25,501 bases of DNA, taken from the NCBI RefSeq assembly GCF_937890665.1, contig NZ_CALADU010000116.1:1-25501 (forward strand), in the 5' to 3' direction. A program made the translations under genes and the position numbers. Positions 11,086-19,547 of the stretch are shown here, piece after piece (positions within the stretch are counted from its first letter, which is position 1; each line of letters starts with the position of its first letter). The notes beneath the pieces were generated by a model. It worked only from the letters and a program-made list of their open reading frames with translations. It had not been told where the DNA came from and searched no databases. The stretch comes from an uncultured Subdoligranulum sp. (GTDB lineage: Bacteria; Bacillota_A; Clostridia; Oscillospirales; Ruminococcaceae).

Positions 11086-12044
11086 CCTACCGGGAGTTTC
11101 TAGAAAATAAGATCGACATCGCCCCGCTTTCTGGCATCGAGGTGCGAGAGGACGAATTAAACCCCGCCCTGAAGCCGCACCAGCGTGTCAGCGTCCTGTG
11201 GGCGCTGCGCGGCGGGCGGCGCGGGATCTTCGCCAGATTCGGCCTAGGAAAGACCGTCATGCAGCTGGAATGGTGCCGCATTTTGCAGAAGCACGAGGGC
11301 GGTCGGGCACTCATCGTCATGCCGCTGAACGTCATGCCGGAGTTCAGGGCCGATGCCGAGCACATTCTGGGCATGGAGCCGCCGCCCTACTGCCGCACAA
11401 TGGCCGAAGTCATGGCCAGCACCGCGCCCATCATCCTGACCAACTACGAACGGGTGCGGGACGGCGATATTGACCCGCATTACTTTACCGCCGTGAGCCT
11501 CGACGAAGCCGCCACGCTGCGCAGTTTCGGCAGTAAAACCTATCAGGAGTTCATGATCAAGTTCAAGGGCGTGCGCTACAAGCTGACCAACACCGCGACG
11601 CCAAGCCCCAACCGGTACAAGGAGCTGATCCACTATGCCGGCTTTCTAGAAGTCATGGACACAGGTCAGGCACTGACCCGTTTTTTCAAGCGGGATTCCA
11701 CCAAGGCCAATAACCTGACGCTGTACCCCGGAAGGGAGAGCGAGTTCTGGATCTGGTGTGCCTCTTGGGGACTGTTCCTGCAGAAGCCGTCTGACCTTGG
11801 CTTCTCGGACGACGGGTACAGCCTGCCGCCGCTGGACATCCGGTATCGCCAACTCAAAAGCGCGACCCGCCCGGCAGAGTTTGAGCCTGACGGCCAAATG
11901 AAGCTAGGCCCTGCCGCAGCGGGAAATAGATGCCCTGCAGGATCCAGAAGAGCGAGCGCGGGAACAGGAACTTCTGAACCGTTGTCCCACGCTTCCAAGG
12001 ATGTACTTCCTGAAGCCACTTTTGCCGAAAACAAAGGTCATTGA
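11082..12044 (+). pseudogene. Truncated SNF2-type DEAD/DEAH helicase
   Basis: 320 codons. Residues 1-255 read as the first RecA-like domain of a phage SNF2-type helicase: KPHQ (31-34), Walker A FGLGKT (53-58), SLDEAA (139-144) as motif II, and TNTATPSP (169-176) as motif III. After about residue 260-275 (near 11895) the sequence turns into low-complexity out-of-frame reading of the next gene. The second helicase domain, and any methyltransferase part often fused to it in phages, is missing. Codon choice here is C-ending and differs from the G/A-rich neighbours. ATP hydrolysis without the second domain is not expected. Confidence 0.8.
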
Positions 12045-12810
12045 AAAGTTCGGCTGGCCGGTGCTCTCTAAGGAGATTGCCGGGAAAATCAGCCTGCTGC
12101 AGAACCCAACCGAGAAGAACGCTACGGTGCGTCATGCAATCCTCACCGGTGAGACAGGAGAATACGGCGGCTTCCAGACAGAGAGCCGGATGCAGCTCAG
12201 CAGTCGGTGGCTGCATAAGTTCGGCGGCGCAGACCCGGAAGGAGCCGCCTGCGGATATGCGGCCGCCACGTTTAAGGTCAGCGAACGCTGCTGCTATTAC
12301 CTGAAAGAAAAGCCTTGCGATGACTGGGCCAAAGCACACAACAGCGTGCCATACTTGGGGCTCATGGCCAGCGAGGGCGGCCGCCGACAAAAAAGCCTGA
12401 TGATGCATGGCTGCAACTACTTTGGAAAATCCACAACGCGCAGTGCGCCGTTCGCGATTTTTTCACGTCAAGACCTGCTTCAGCTGGTGCTGGACCTTCA
12501 TGTACCAGTTCCAGAGGAATACGGGGAGGTCGTAAAGGGACCTGACGGCACCTTGCGAACAACGGGTGCACAGCGTACCGGCTGCACCATGTGCGGATTC
12601 GGCATCCACCTTGAGAAACGGCCACACCGCTTTGACCGGCTTCGTGAATCCAACCCAAAAGAGTGGGATTTTTGGATGCACCGCGTCTGTAAAGACGCCG
12701 ACGGGAACTGGTATGGATGGGGGCGCGTGCTGGATTACATAGGCGTGGAATGGGAAAACAAACCGGGACAGGTTATGGGACAAATCAGCATGGAAGAAGT
12801 GGCGGAATGA
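12001..12810 (+). pseudogene. Truncated PAPS-reductase-family protein, C-terminal part
   Basis: The frame is open from 11908 but the first ATG is 12001, without a ribosome site. The sequence matches the C-terminal two thirds of phage phosphoadenosine phosphosulfate reductase-like proteins: EKFGWPVLSKE, FKVSERCCYYLK, YLGLMASEGGRRQKSLMMHG, then TGCTMCGFGIHLEKRPHRF with its Cys cluster. The N-terminal SGGKDS nucleotide loop is absent. Codons before 12001 (ALQDPEERAREQELLNRCP) also look like real family sequence, so the break lies near 11900-11930, where the helicase also ends. Phage members are suspected to take part in DNA phosphorothioate-type or nucleotide chemistry, but this copy should be inactive. 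Confidence 0.8.
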
Positions 12811-12983
12811 CAATCGATATCGTTTTATCCTTTTTTGGCCTCCTTCTGCTGGTAAATCTGCTGAAAACGAAACCCAAAATTCCCTCTTCCAGACTTCCTC
12901 ACCCGGCGGATTCTTTGCCGGAACAGCCAATTCCCATGGAGCACGAACATGCACAACAGGAGGATATGAATTGCGAAACCTGA
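12807..12983 (+). CDS. 58-aa single-pass membrane protein
   Basis: ATG overlaps the preceding stop (ATGA). Residues 3-19 (IDIVLSFFGLLLLVNLL) form a membrane segment, followed by a Pro/Glu-rich soluble tail. Unknown function. The end overlaps the next gene by 13 bp. Confidence 0.6.
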   Translation: MTIDIVLSFFGLLLLVNLLKTKPKIPSSRLPHPADSLPEQPIPMEHEHAQQEDMNCET

Positions 12984-13180
12984 AATTTGACGCCAAACGC
13001 TGCACCAGTATCCCCTATGATAATCCGCCGCCCGGTACCGCCCGCCAGCTGCATAGATTGGCCGCAGAGGGAAGACCGAGCGCCTGTCAGGGGTGCGGAT
13101 TTGAAAATGCCTGCGCAACCCGCGGCTGCGCGGTGCTGCGCAGCGTGAGCCGGATCGTGGCGGTGATCGAAAGGAAGTGA
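12971..13180 (+). CDS. Small Cys-rich protein, 69 aa
   Basis: TTG 12971 lies 8 nt after AGGAGG. The Cys cluster C39-x2-C42 ... C48 ... C53 (ACQGCGFENACATRGC) suggests a zinc knuckle; C11 is separate. No known function. Confidence 0.62.
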   Translation: MRNLKFDAKRCTSIPYDNPPPGTARQLHRLAAEGRPSACQGCGFENACATRGCAVLRSVSRIVAVIERK

Positions 13181-13185
13181 TGACA

Positions 13186-13353
13186 ATGTACATGTTGATC
13201 TCTCATGATAAATATGAGCTGCCTCTTGCCGTTGCGGATACCATAAACGAACTTGCAAAAATGCTCGGAAAAAATCCAAACACGATCAGCTCCATCATGT
13301 GCCATGCAAGACGAAAAGGGCACTGGTGCAGATACATCAAGGTGGAGGGATGA
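13186..13353 (+). CDS. Small phage helix-turn-helix-like protein, 55 aa
   Basis: ATG 13186 is chosen over ATG 13180 because AAGGAAG lies 7 nt before it. The sequence (YMLISHDKYELPLAVADTIN, ELAKMLGKNPNTISSIM, RYIKVEG) belongs to a type of tiny protein common in Firmicutes phages and integrative elements, with a helix-turn-helix-like middle. It may be a regulator or an adaptor; no role is established to my knowledge. Confidence 0.7.
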   Translation: MYMLISHDKYELPLAVADTINELAKMLGKNPNTISSIMCHARRKGHWCRYIKVEG

Positions 13354-13399
13354 ACGGCAAGGCTGCGCAGAACGGAAGAAAGCTTGGAGGGCATGCCCC

Positions 13400-13570
13400 A
13401 TGGAACACCGATGCCATGACGCACGATTTGACCATTGCTGCTGCAATGGCTGCACAAGATTGTGCAGCTGCCTGATGAGAGATAAGTTGGCCAAGGCCTG
13501 CCCGATCACATTTTGCAGGGAGCGGGCAGAAGAAAAGAAACCGGACAAAAGCTGGATGCTTTATAAATAA
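13400..13570 (+). CDS. Small Cys-rich protein, 56 aa
   Basis: ATG 13400 follows GGAGGG by 9 nt. Eight Cys between residues 13 and 39 (CCCNGCTRLCSC ... CPITFC) suggest metal binding. It overlaps a competing frame at 13350-13475 that lacks a family signature. Confidence 0.6.
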   Translation: MEHRCHDARFDHCCCNGCTRLCSCLMRDKLAKACPITFCRERAEEKKPDKSWMLYK

Positions 13571-13646
13571 GGGAACGCAGCGGCAGGCAGGGACCTGCCG
13601 GGCGGCCTTGTATGGGGTAGTAACATCTCGACGAAAGGAGACAGAA

Positions 13647-14456
13647 ATGCGGGGAAGTGTCCGGGAAAAGAAGATCGTATGCAGCCCCGTATATCAGGAG
13701 GTAGATCTAATCCCCTTGCGCAAAGAAAGCAAGGCAGGAGCACCCCAAGGGAGAGAAAGCACCGAGAAGCAGAAGCGGGCCAACCAGCGGGCTGCCGAGC
13801 GGCATTTTGTACAGCTGGTGAACGCCAATTTTGTGCGCAAGGGGGTGCTGCTGGTGGACTTGACTTATGTGGGCGGGGAAGAACCGGAGAACTTTGAGCG
13901 TGCAGACAGAAATATGGGGAACTTCCTGCGGAGGGTATGCTATCTGAGCGCAAAACGGAAATTGCCGAAGCCGGCCTATGTGGCAGTGACAGAAGGCGGC
14001 GAGGAAGGAACCGGGGAGGAAAACCACCGGCTGCACCACCACATCATCCTGTATGCGCCGGGACTGACCCGGGACGAGGTGGAGGACCTGTGGAGCGCCG
14101 GCCGCGGCCGGAAACGGCACAGTCTTGGTCGGGTGAACACCCGGCGTGCCCAGCCGGTGCGCGGGAGCCTGATCGAGCGGGCTATGTACATGCTGAAAGC
14201 GCCGAAACACAAAAAGCGCTGGCACCAGAGCTTGGGGCTGAAAAAGCCGGTGCTGAAAATCAACGATGACCGATACACCAAGCGGCAGGTATTGCGGTGG
14301 TGCACGAATGGGGATGCCTACGACAGGGCCTTTTGGGAGAAAAAGTACCCAAGCTGGCAGGTGGAAGAGGCAAACGTGGAATTTAACGAGATCGAAGGGG
14401 CGTACTATATTCGCCTGCGGATGTGGAGGAGCAAGAGCCCATGGAGCAGAGAGTGA
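13647..14456 (+). CDS. HUH-type rolling-circle replication protein (ORF2/G2P-like)
   Basis: A 269-residue protein; ATG 13647 follows AAAGGAG. The core features are a strand with the HUH signature LHHHIILYA (129-137), where the His residues bind the metal; RAMYMLKAPKHKK (179-190), which supplies the candidate nicking Tyr (Y181); and a preceding strand KPAYVAVTEGG. This is the pattern of rolling-circle replication-associated proteins of the REP_ORF2-G2P type. The C-terminal part (KRWHQSLGLKKP ... YIRLRMWR) is typical of gut phage copies. It nicks one strand at an origin in its family; the origin here was not found. It is the only intact replication initiator candidate in the window. Confidence 0.8.
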   Translation: MRGSVREKKIVCSPVYQEVDLIPLRKESKAGAPQGRESTEKQKRANQRAAERHFVQLVNANFVRKGVLLVDLTYVGGEEPENFERADRNMGNFLRRVCYLSAKRKLPKPAYVAVTEGGEEGTGEENHRLHHHIILYAPGLTRDEVEDLWSAGRGRKRHSLGRVNTRRAQPVRGSLIERAMYMLKAPKHKKRWHQSLGLKKPVLKINDDRYTKRQVLRWCTNGDAYDRAFWEKKYPSWQVEEANVEFNEIEGAYYIRLRMWRSKSPWSRE

Positions 14457-14593
14457 ACCCGTGCCGGAAAGATTGCCCGAAGCGGGCAGCGGACTGCCAT
14501 GTGTGGTGTGAGAAATACCGGGACTTTCGGGCGTGGAAGGAAGAGGAATATGCCGAAGGGCCGCCCGTGCAGCGTTGCAGGAAGCGGACGTGA
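14441..14593 (+). CDS. Small Cys-rich protein, 50 aa
   Basis: ATG 14441 lies inside the end of the Rep gene, after AGGAG. C8-x3-C12 ... C19-x3-C23 (NPCRKDCPKRAADCHVWC) plus Tyr/Arg-rich tail. A widespread small phage protein type, probably zinc-binding; role unknown. Confidence 0.68.
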   Translation: MEQRVNPCRKDCPKRAADCHVWCEKYRDFRAWKEEEYAEGPPVQRCRKRT

Positions 14594-14661
14594 TGCGGGG
14601 AAGAAAGATACGGCGGGATGTGCGCCAACGTGGGCTTGACGGGACAAGGAGGCGGAGATGA
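14593..14661 (+). CDS. Possible 22-aa basic peptide
   Basis: The frame starts at TGATG (14591-14595) and ends in ATGA with the next gene; 10 of 22 residues are Arg or Lys. It may be a coupling frame rather than a functional peptide. Confidence 0.25.
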   Translation: MRGRKIRRDVRQRGLDGTRRRR

Positions 14662-15089
14662 AGCGGGGAGATACCCTATACTGCCGGGCGTGCGGCCGGG
14701 AATACACATACCGAGGTGGAAGACCCAACCCACTGTGCCCGCCGTGCTACCGGAAAGTGTTGAAGAAGCGAAAGCAGGAGGAGCAGGAGAAATTGAGGTC
14801 AGCAAGAGCAGGAAGCGGCGCGCTGCGTACAAGCGGGCCGCGGCGTCAGCATGGCGCAGAAGCGGAAGGCTGGCAAGGGAAGGATGCCATGCCGCAGGTC
14901 TGTGTGGAGCGTCTACCCGTGGAGAAACCGGCAGGGGGCAGAAAGGTGCCGCGCGGCACCATGGAGGCGCTGATGAAGGATCCTGTGGGCAGGATGGTAC
15001 ATGAGATCGAACTGGAGAACGAGGAACGGAGAAAGCAGGGGCTGCCGCCGCTGAGTTACGGACAGTTTGTGCAGAAATACAAGAGATAG
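14658..15089 (+). CDS. Zinc-ribbon phage protein, 143 aa
   Basis: ATG 14658 follows AAGGAGG by about 7 nt. The N-terminal C9-x2-C12 and C27-x2-C30 (LYCRACGREY; LCPPCYRKV) form a classical zinc ribbon; a basic helix (31-50) and a Gly/Arg linker follow, then a C-terminal helical part (MEALMKDPVGRMVHEIELEN). Last gene before the terminator and the packaging genes. A late-gene regulator would fit the position, but only the zinc ribbon is visible. Confidence 0.7.
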   Translation: MKRGDTLYCRACGREYTYRGGRPNPLCPPCYRKVLKKRKQEEQEKLRSARAGSGALRTSGPRRQHGAEAEGWQGKDAMPQVCVERLPVEKPAGGRKVPRGTMEALMKDPVGRMVHEIELENEERRKQGLPPLSYGQFVQKYKR

Positions 15090-15103
15090 ATAGGAAGCGC
15101 GAG

Positions 15104-15155
15104 GCCCCCAACGGTCCGGGATTGCCGGGTGGTTGGGGGCACGTTTTGTTTTTTG
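15104..15155 (+). terminator. Intrinsic terminator at the end of the early operon
   Basis: GCCCCCAAC (15104-15112) pairs with GTTGGGGGC (15132-15140), with an inner CCGG/CCGG stem, followed by TTTTGTTTTTT. It separates early genes from packaging genes; antitermination or a new promoter is needed beyond. Confidence 0.85.
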
Positions 15156-15369
15156 CGAAAGTTCGCCGGTAAATAGAAAAAATCTGATCGGATACAAAAT
15201 ACCATCCGCGCGCGGGTACCTTAGAGCAGCGGACGCTCCGGCGGGGAGCGAGAGAAAACAAAAAAGGAAAATTTGTGCAATATGACGAAAAAAAGTTGAA
15301 TTATGCCCTTCTTGAAATGGAGGGAAAAATCACTATGATGAAAAGAGAGCCGGAAGGGAGGCGGCGAGG
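15156..15369. other. Early/late intergenic region, possible packaging site
   Basis: 214 bp without a gene. It contains an AT-rich stretch, a CGCTCC/GGAGCG hairpin (15234-15250) and a candidate promoter (15312-15339). Its place right before the small terminase gene is where cos or pac sites often lie, but no such site can be identified by eye. Confidence 0.4.
15312..15339 (+). promoter_or_regulatory. Candidate late promoter
   Basis: -35 TTGAAA (15312-15317), 16-bp spacer, -10 TATGAT (15334-15339), 30 bp before the small terminase gene and downstream of the early terminator. Confidence 0.45.
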
Positions 15370-16008
15370 GTGATCTACCACGACAACACGGTAAAGGGGA
15401 CCCGGCGGGGAAAGAAATGGCCGGAGGATATACGGACGGCGGCCATGTGCGACTTGCTGGTACACAACAACCTGAGCGACGTGGCCCGGCGGTACAATGT
15501 GCCGGAGAGCACCTTGCGGACCTGGATGAAGCAGGCGGAACGGAAAAAGCCGGAAGAGCAAAAGAGCCTGTTTGAGAAAGCCAGAGAAACCGAACTGCGG
15601 GCGCTGGCGCGGAAAGCCAGCGCGGCGGCGAACTGCACGGTAGAGTACATGCGCCGGAGATTGGAACGGAACTTGAATGACGCGCAGATCACCGAATATT
15701 GCCAAAACCGGTTGGATGAACTGGATGGGCTGATCGGCTATGAAGGGCCGGAGGACCCGGACTGCAAAGAACTGGGACCGGTGCGAAAGGTGGAGCCGGA
15801 AGTGCCGGGAGAGCGCGATATGCTGCTGAAGCTGATGGACAGGCACCGGCCGATGAGCGATTTTGGCGCGGCCAACTTTGCCCGCACGTTGGTGAGTGTG
15901 ACCGGGCGCGCGGCGGACCTGCTGGGGGATGATGCCGAGGCGCAGGCTGCACTGAAGGTGGAAGTGTGCGGCGTGACCGATGACGAGGCACAGGACATGA
16001 TGGGGTGA
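15370..16008 (+). CDS. terS: Terminase small subunit
   Basis: A 212-residue protein; GTG 15370 follows GGAAGGGAGG. The N-terminal helix-turn-helix (about 18-55: WPEDIRTAAMCDLLVHNN, LSDVARRYNVPESTLRTWMK) is typical of DNA-recognition domains of small terminases. A helical oligomerisation region follows (60-130), and an acidic tail. It recognises the packaging site and loads the large subunit, whose gene starts 4 bp after its stop. Call rests on the HTH, size and position. Confidence 0.8.
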   Translation: MIYHDNTVKGTRRGKKWPEDIRTAAMCDLLVHNNLSDVARRYNVPESTLRTWMKQAERKKPEEQKSLFEKARETELRALARKASAAANCTVEYMRRRLERNLNDAQITEYCQNRLDELDGLIGYEGPEDPDCKELGPVRKVEPEVPGERDMLLKLMDRHRPMSDFGAANFARTLVSVTGRAADLLGDDAEAQAALKVEVCGVTDDEAQDMMG

Positions 16009-16012
16009 ATAG

Positions 16013-17425
16013 ATTGGGGTAACGCTGAAGATCGAGCCGCCAAACCCGAAACAAAAGCTGTTTTTTGCGGCGAGGGAAAAGTATATCGGGTATGGCGGCG
16101 CCCGCGGCGGCGGGAAAAGCTGGGCCATGCGGCGCAAGAGCGTGCTGCTGGCGCTGCGGTACCCGGGTATCCGGGTGCTGATCTTGCGGCGCACCTACCC
16201 GGAACTGACAGAAACCTATGTGAAGCCCATGCGGGGGGAACTGGCGGAGCTGATGCGGGCCAAGCAGGTGCGGTACCGGGAGACAGAAAAAGAATTTGTT
16301 TATGGCAACGGAAGCCTGCTGATGCTGGGGTACTGCGACAATGAGGCAGATCTTGGCCGGTATCAGGGCGCCGAGTATGACGTGATTTTTATCGACGAGG
16401 CGACCCAGTGGCCCTACGAGTGGTTTTTGATTTTGACGGCCTGTCTGCGCGGCGTGAATGACTTCCCGAAGCGGATGTACCTGACCTGCAACCCCGGCGG
16501 GGTGGGGCATACTTGGGTAAAGCGGCTGTTCATCGACCGAGACTATGAAAAAGGCGAGAGGCCGGAAGAGTACCGGTTCATTCAGGCGCTGGTCTATGAC
16601 AACAGGGCACTGATGGAGAAAAGCCCGGAGTATCTGCACCAGCTGGAAAACCTGCCGGAAAAGCTGCGCAAAGGCTGGCTGGAAGGGGAGTGGGACCTGT
16701 TTGACGGGCAGTACTTTGCGGAGTTCCGGCGGGAAAAGCATGTGATACAACCTTTTGCGCTGCCGTCGCGGTGGCGGCGGTATGTGACGATAGATTACGG
16801 TCTGGACATGCTGGCGGCCTACTGGATTGCGGTAGATGAGGAGGGAAAGGGATACGTATACCGGGAACTGTATGAGGGCAGGGACAACGGTAAGGGGGCT
16901 GACGGGCGCGGGCACATCGTGAGCGCCGCCGCCCGGCGGGTGCGTGAATGTATGCCGCCGGGTGAGCGCATTGAGGTGTGGCTGGCGCCGCCGGACCTAT
17001 GGAACCGGAACCGGGACAGCGGGCGCAGCACCGCAGAACTTTTCGCGGAGGCCGGTATGGTACTGACCAAGACCAGCAATGACAGGATTGGCGGATGGCG
17101 TGCGGTACGGGAGTGGCTGGCGGACAAAGTGGATGAGCACGGTCAGAACGTGCCGAGGCTGCGCATTTTTGCCACCTGCACAAACCTGATCCGCACGCTG
17201 CCGGCCGTACAGTTTGACGAGAAAAAGCCGGAAGATGTGGCTACAGAACCCCACGAGCTGACACACGCACCGGATGCGCTGCGGGGCTTTTGTGTATACA
17301 GGTCCAGCCCGACAGAGCCGGAGCCGCCGGAGAAGATGCGCGGCGTGGAAGTGTTTTATGATGCACGTTTGCAGTCAAGTGCAGACGAAATTCTGGGATT
17401 GGGGGAGGATGTCTATGTGGTATGA
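16013..17425 (+). CDS. terL: Terminase large subunit
   Basis: ATPase-nuclease motor that packages DNA. The frame opens after TAG at 16010, and family N-terminal sequence (EPPNPKQKLFFAAREKYIGY) precedes the first ATG (16127), so the start must be non-ATG: ATT at 16013 (after GGGGTGA) or CTG at 16025. Starting at ATT it has 470 residues. Walker A GGARGGGKS (28-36), Walker B VIFIDE (about 124-129), coupling motif LTCNPGG (156-162), and the RNase H-like nuclease with D260 in TIDYG and an Asp in APDALRGF near 420. All motor and nuclease residues are present. A start at 16127 would cut off the ATP-binding loop. Confidence 0.92.
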   Translation: MGVTLKIEPPNPKQKLFFAAREKYIGYGGARGGGKSWAMRRKSVLLALRYPGIRVLILRRTYPELTETYVKPMRGELAELMRAKQVRYRETEKEFVYGNGSLLMLGYCDNEADLGRYQGAEYDVIFIDEATQWPYEWFLILTACLRGVNDFPKRMYLTCNPGGVGHTWVKRLFIDRDYEKGERPEEYRFIQALVYDNRALMEKSPEYLHQLENLPEKLRKGWLEGEWDLFDGQYFAEFRREKHVIQPFALPSRWRRYVTIDYGLDMLAAYWIAVDEEGKGYVYRELYEGRDNGKGADGRGHIVSAAARRVRECMPPGERIEVWLAPPDLWNRNRDSGRSTAELFAEAGMVLTKTSNDRIGGWRAVREWLADKVDEHGQNVPRLRIFATCTNLIRTLPAVQFDEKKPEDVATEPHELTHAPDALRGFCVYRSSPTEPEPPEKMRGVEVFYDARLQSSADEILGLGEDVYVV

Positions 17426-17645
17426 CGTGGTCGTAACGGTATTGGCAGTTTGCATGGTAGTCTGCTGGCGGTTGGGCGTGCGGGATGGCATGCGGATGGG
17501 CGCCGGGCAGGCGCCGGAACCGGCAGCAATACCGCGGCCTGAAAAGAAGGAAGCTGCGCCGGTTTTGGCGCAGGACGCCGGGCAGGACGAGGAACTGCAG
17601 AAGCAGCTGCGCAAAATCGACGAGTATGACGGGTGGAAGGTATGA
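17415..17645 (+). CDS. Small membrane protein between terminase and portal, 76 aa
   Basis: ATG 17415 follows GGAGG by 7 nt; ATG 17409 is too close. Residues 3-20 (YDVVVTVLAVCMVVCWRL) span the membrane, then a Pro/Ala/Glu-rich tail ending in DEELQKQLRKIDEYDGWKV. Overlaps the end of terL by 11 bp and the portal start by 4 bp (ATGA). Similar small anchors occur at this place in related phages; role unknown. Confidence 0.68.
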   Translation: MWYDVVVTVLAVCMVVCWRLGVRDGMRMGAGQAPEPAAIPRPEKKEAAPVLAQDAGQDEELQKQLRKIDEYDGWKV

Positions 17646-19393
17646 CGGAAAAGACGCAGGAAAAGCAGGTGACGGACATCTGGCGAAAATACCGCGCCGG
17701 AGTGGAGCACCACCGTGGGAAAAACCTGTATCGGAGGGATGAGCGCTGCTGGCATTTTTACAGCGGAGACCAGTGGTGGGGCATGAGTCAGGGCGGACAG
17801 GAACTGCCCATGGAGAATATCATAAAGCCGATCTTGAAATACAAGATCGCCATGGTGGCCACCACGGATACCAGCATTGTATACAGCGCTATGACCGAGA
17901 ATACGCTGCTGCAGGAGATCTGCAATGAGCTGAGCGAATTTGCCAAGCAGGTATGGGAACAGACCCGCATGGACGAAATGAAGTGGAAGGTCATTAAAGC
18001 AGCGGCCATTACCGGAGACAGCTATGTATATGCCTTTGACGCCCGGCCGGAAAGCGAGGCGGTGGTACAGGACCGCACCCCAAAACTGGAGATGCGGATG
18101 GTGGACCGCAGCGCTGTGTATCTGGCAGATGAGCAGGAACAGGACCTGCAGGCGCAGGCGTGGATCATACTGGCGGAGCGGATACCGGTAGAGGAAGTGC
18201 GCCGACAGGCCCGGGAAAACGGTATTAGCGAAGAGGAAATCGAGCTGATCGTATCGGATGCGGAGACAGACACCAGACTGAACAACGATGAAAGCGACGA
18301 GATCAAGCAGGGGGATGGAAAGTGCACGGCGCTGGTCTATTTTACGTTGGTGGACGGGGAGCCGGACGAGACGGGCGCGGTACAGAAGGTACTGCGGTTT
18401 GGGCGCAGCACTGAGCAGGTGATCTATCAGCCGATGCAGGAGGTGCAGGGATTAGACGTGTACCCTATTGCGCAGATGCGGTGGGAGGATATGCCCAACT
18501 CTGCCAGAGGGGTGAGCGAGTGCGAGATGCTGATCCCCAACCAGATCGAAATCAACAAGACGCTGGCACGGCGCAGTTTGATCGTGAAGCGGTACGGGTA
18601 TCCCACCGCCGTATATGACGCCGAGAAGATCGACAACCCGGCGGCGCTGCAAAAGGTGGGCGCTACGGTACGGGCGAGAAACCTGTCGGGGGTACCGGTC
18701 CAGAACGCCGTGCAGTATCTGGAACCCAAGACCACCAGCGGCGAGGGCGCAGTATTGCAGCAGGAATTGATCGCCGTGACGCGGGAACTGGAAGGTGCGG
18801 GAGACAATGCCACCGGACAGGTGGATGTGACCAAAACAAGCGGCGAAGCCATTAAAGCGGCGCGGGATCAGGCGGCGATGGTCTTGAATGATCAGGCAGC
18901 GGCCTACAAGAGTTTTGTGGAGCAGGTCGCTATGATCTGGTACAAACTGTGGTGCGCCTACAGCCCGCAGGGGCTGACCTTTGCATACAAAGACCCGGCG
19001 GGCGGGGAAAAGCTGATGCGGGCGATCATTACCCCGCAGGCACTGGCGGCGCTGGATATGCAGATCAAGATCGATGTGAGCCCGGCGGACCCCTACAGCG
19101 TGCTGAGCATGCAGACCAGCCTTGACAACGCTCTGGGCGGCGGGCATATCACGTTTGAAGAATGGGTGAGCGTATTGGATGCCAACAGCCCGGTGCCTGC
19201 GGCCAAGTTCCGCAAGATATTGGAGGAACGAAAGGCGATGCAGGCGGCGTTGGCCGCGCAGCAGCAGGCCATGGGCGGCATGAGCGGTATGCCCGGGCAG
19301 ACCGTCCCTGCGGGCGCTGTGCCCGGCGGGATGACGCCGGAAATGGCAGGGACAGGAGGCACAGGAAATGCAGTGCAGAGTATGCCGGTGTGA
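17642..19393 (+). CDS. Portal protein
   Basis: A 583-residue protein, the size of podovirus-type portals, which form the twelve-fold ring at the packaging vertex. Signature stretches: FYSGDQWW (40-47), MENIIKPILKYKIAMV, TGDSYVYAFD, IPNQIEINKTLARRSL and the crown/wing helices rich in Gln and Ala; the tail (about 535-583) is Met/Gly/Pro-rich and probably disordered. ATG 17642 overlaps the preceding stop. Flanked by terL and the scaffold gene, in the standard head-operon order. Confidence 0.9.
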   Translation: MTEKTQEKQVTDIWRKYRAGVEHHRGKNLYRRDERCWHFYSGDQWWGMSQGGQELPMENIIKPILKYKIAMVATTDTSIVYSAMTENTLLQEICNELSEFAKQVWEQTRMDEMKWKVIKAAAITGDSYVYAFDARPESEAVVQDRTPKLEMRMVDRSAVYLADEQEQDLQAQAWIILAERIPVEEVRRQARENGISEEEIELIVSDAETDTRLNNDESDEIKQGDGKCTALVYFTLVDGEPDETGAVQKVLRFGRSTEQVIYQPMQEVQGLDVYPIAQMRWEDMPNSARGVSECEMLIPNQIEINKTLARRSLIVKRYGYPTAVYDAEKIDNPAALQKVGATVRARNLSGVPVQNAVQYLEPKTTSGEGAVLQQELIAVTRELEGAGDNATGQVDVTKTSGEAIKAARDQAAMVLNDQAAAYKSFVEQVAMIWYKLWCAYSPQGLTFAYKDPAGGEKLMRAIITPQALAALDMQIKIDVSPADPYSVLSMQTSLDNALGGGHITFEEWVSVLDANSPVPAAKFRKILEERKAMQAALAAQQQAMGGMSGMPGQTVPAGAVPGGMTPEMAGTGGTGNAVQSMPV

Positions 19394-19394
19394 G

Positions 19395-19547
19395 ATGGGC
19401 ATTGTGGCGACACGCATTGAGGTAGAAGGGGACAAGAGCCCTGACACGGTGACCAGAGTGTACCGGGTGCTGGACCTTGCCTGCCGGGCCAGACAGTGCA
19501 GCGAGTACGGAAAGGTACAGGCGCAGCAGCGTGTGGAACTGAAATAG
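19395..19547 (+). CDS. Small protein between portal and scaffold, 50 aa
   Basis: ATG 19395 starts 1 bp after the portal stop. A beta-strand start (GIVATRIEVEGDK) then a helix VYRVLDLACRARQCSEYGK. No good ribosome site; coupled translation is likely. No family recognised. Confidence 0.48.
   Translation: MGIVATRIEVEGDKSPDTVTRVYRVLDLACRARQCSEYGKVQAQQRVELK

Noticed and set aside
13350..13475. 41-aa frame starting in ATGA overlap with the preceding gene
   Set aside because: Ala-rich translation with no signature; the overlapping frame at 13400-13570 has a proper ribosome site and a Cys cluster.
15301..16915. Minus-strand open frames opposite the terminase genes
   Set aside because: Shadow of terS and terL, which carry clear motifs.
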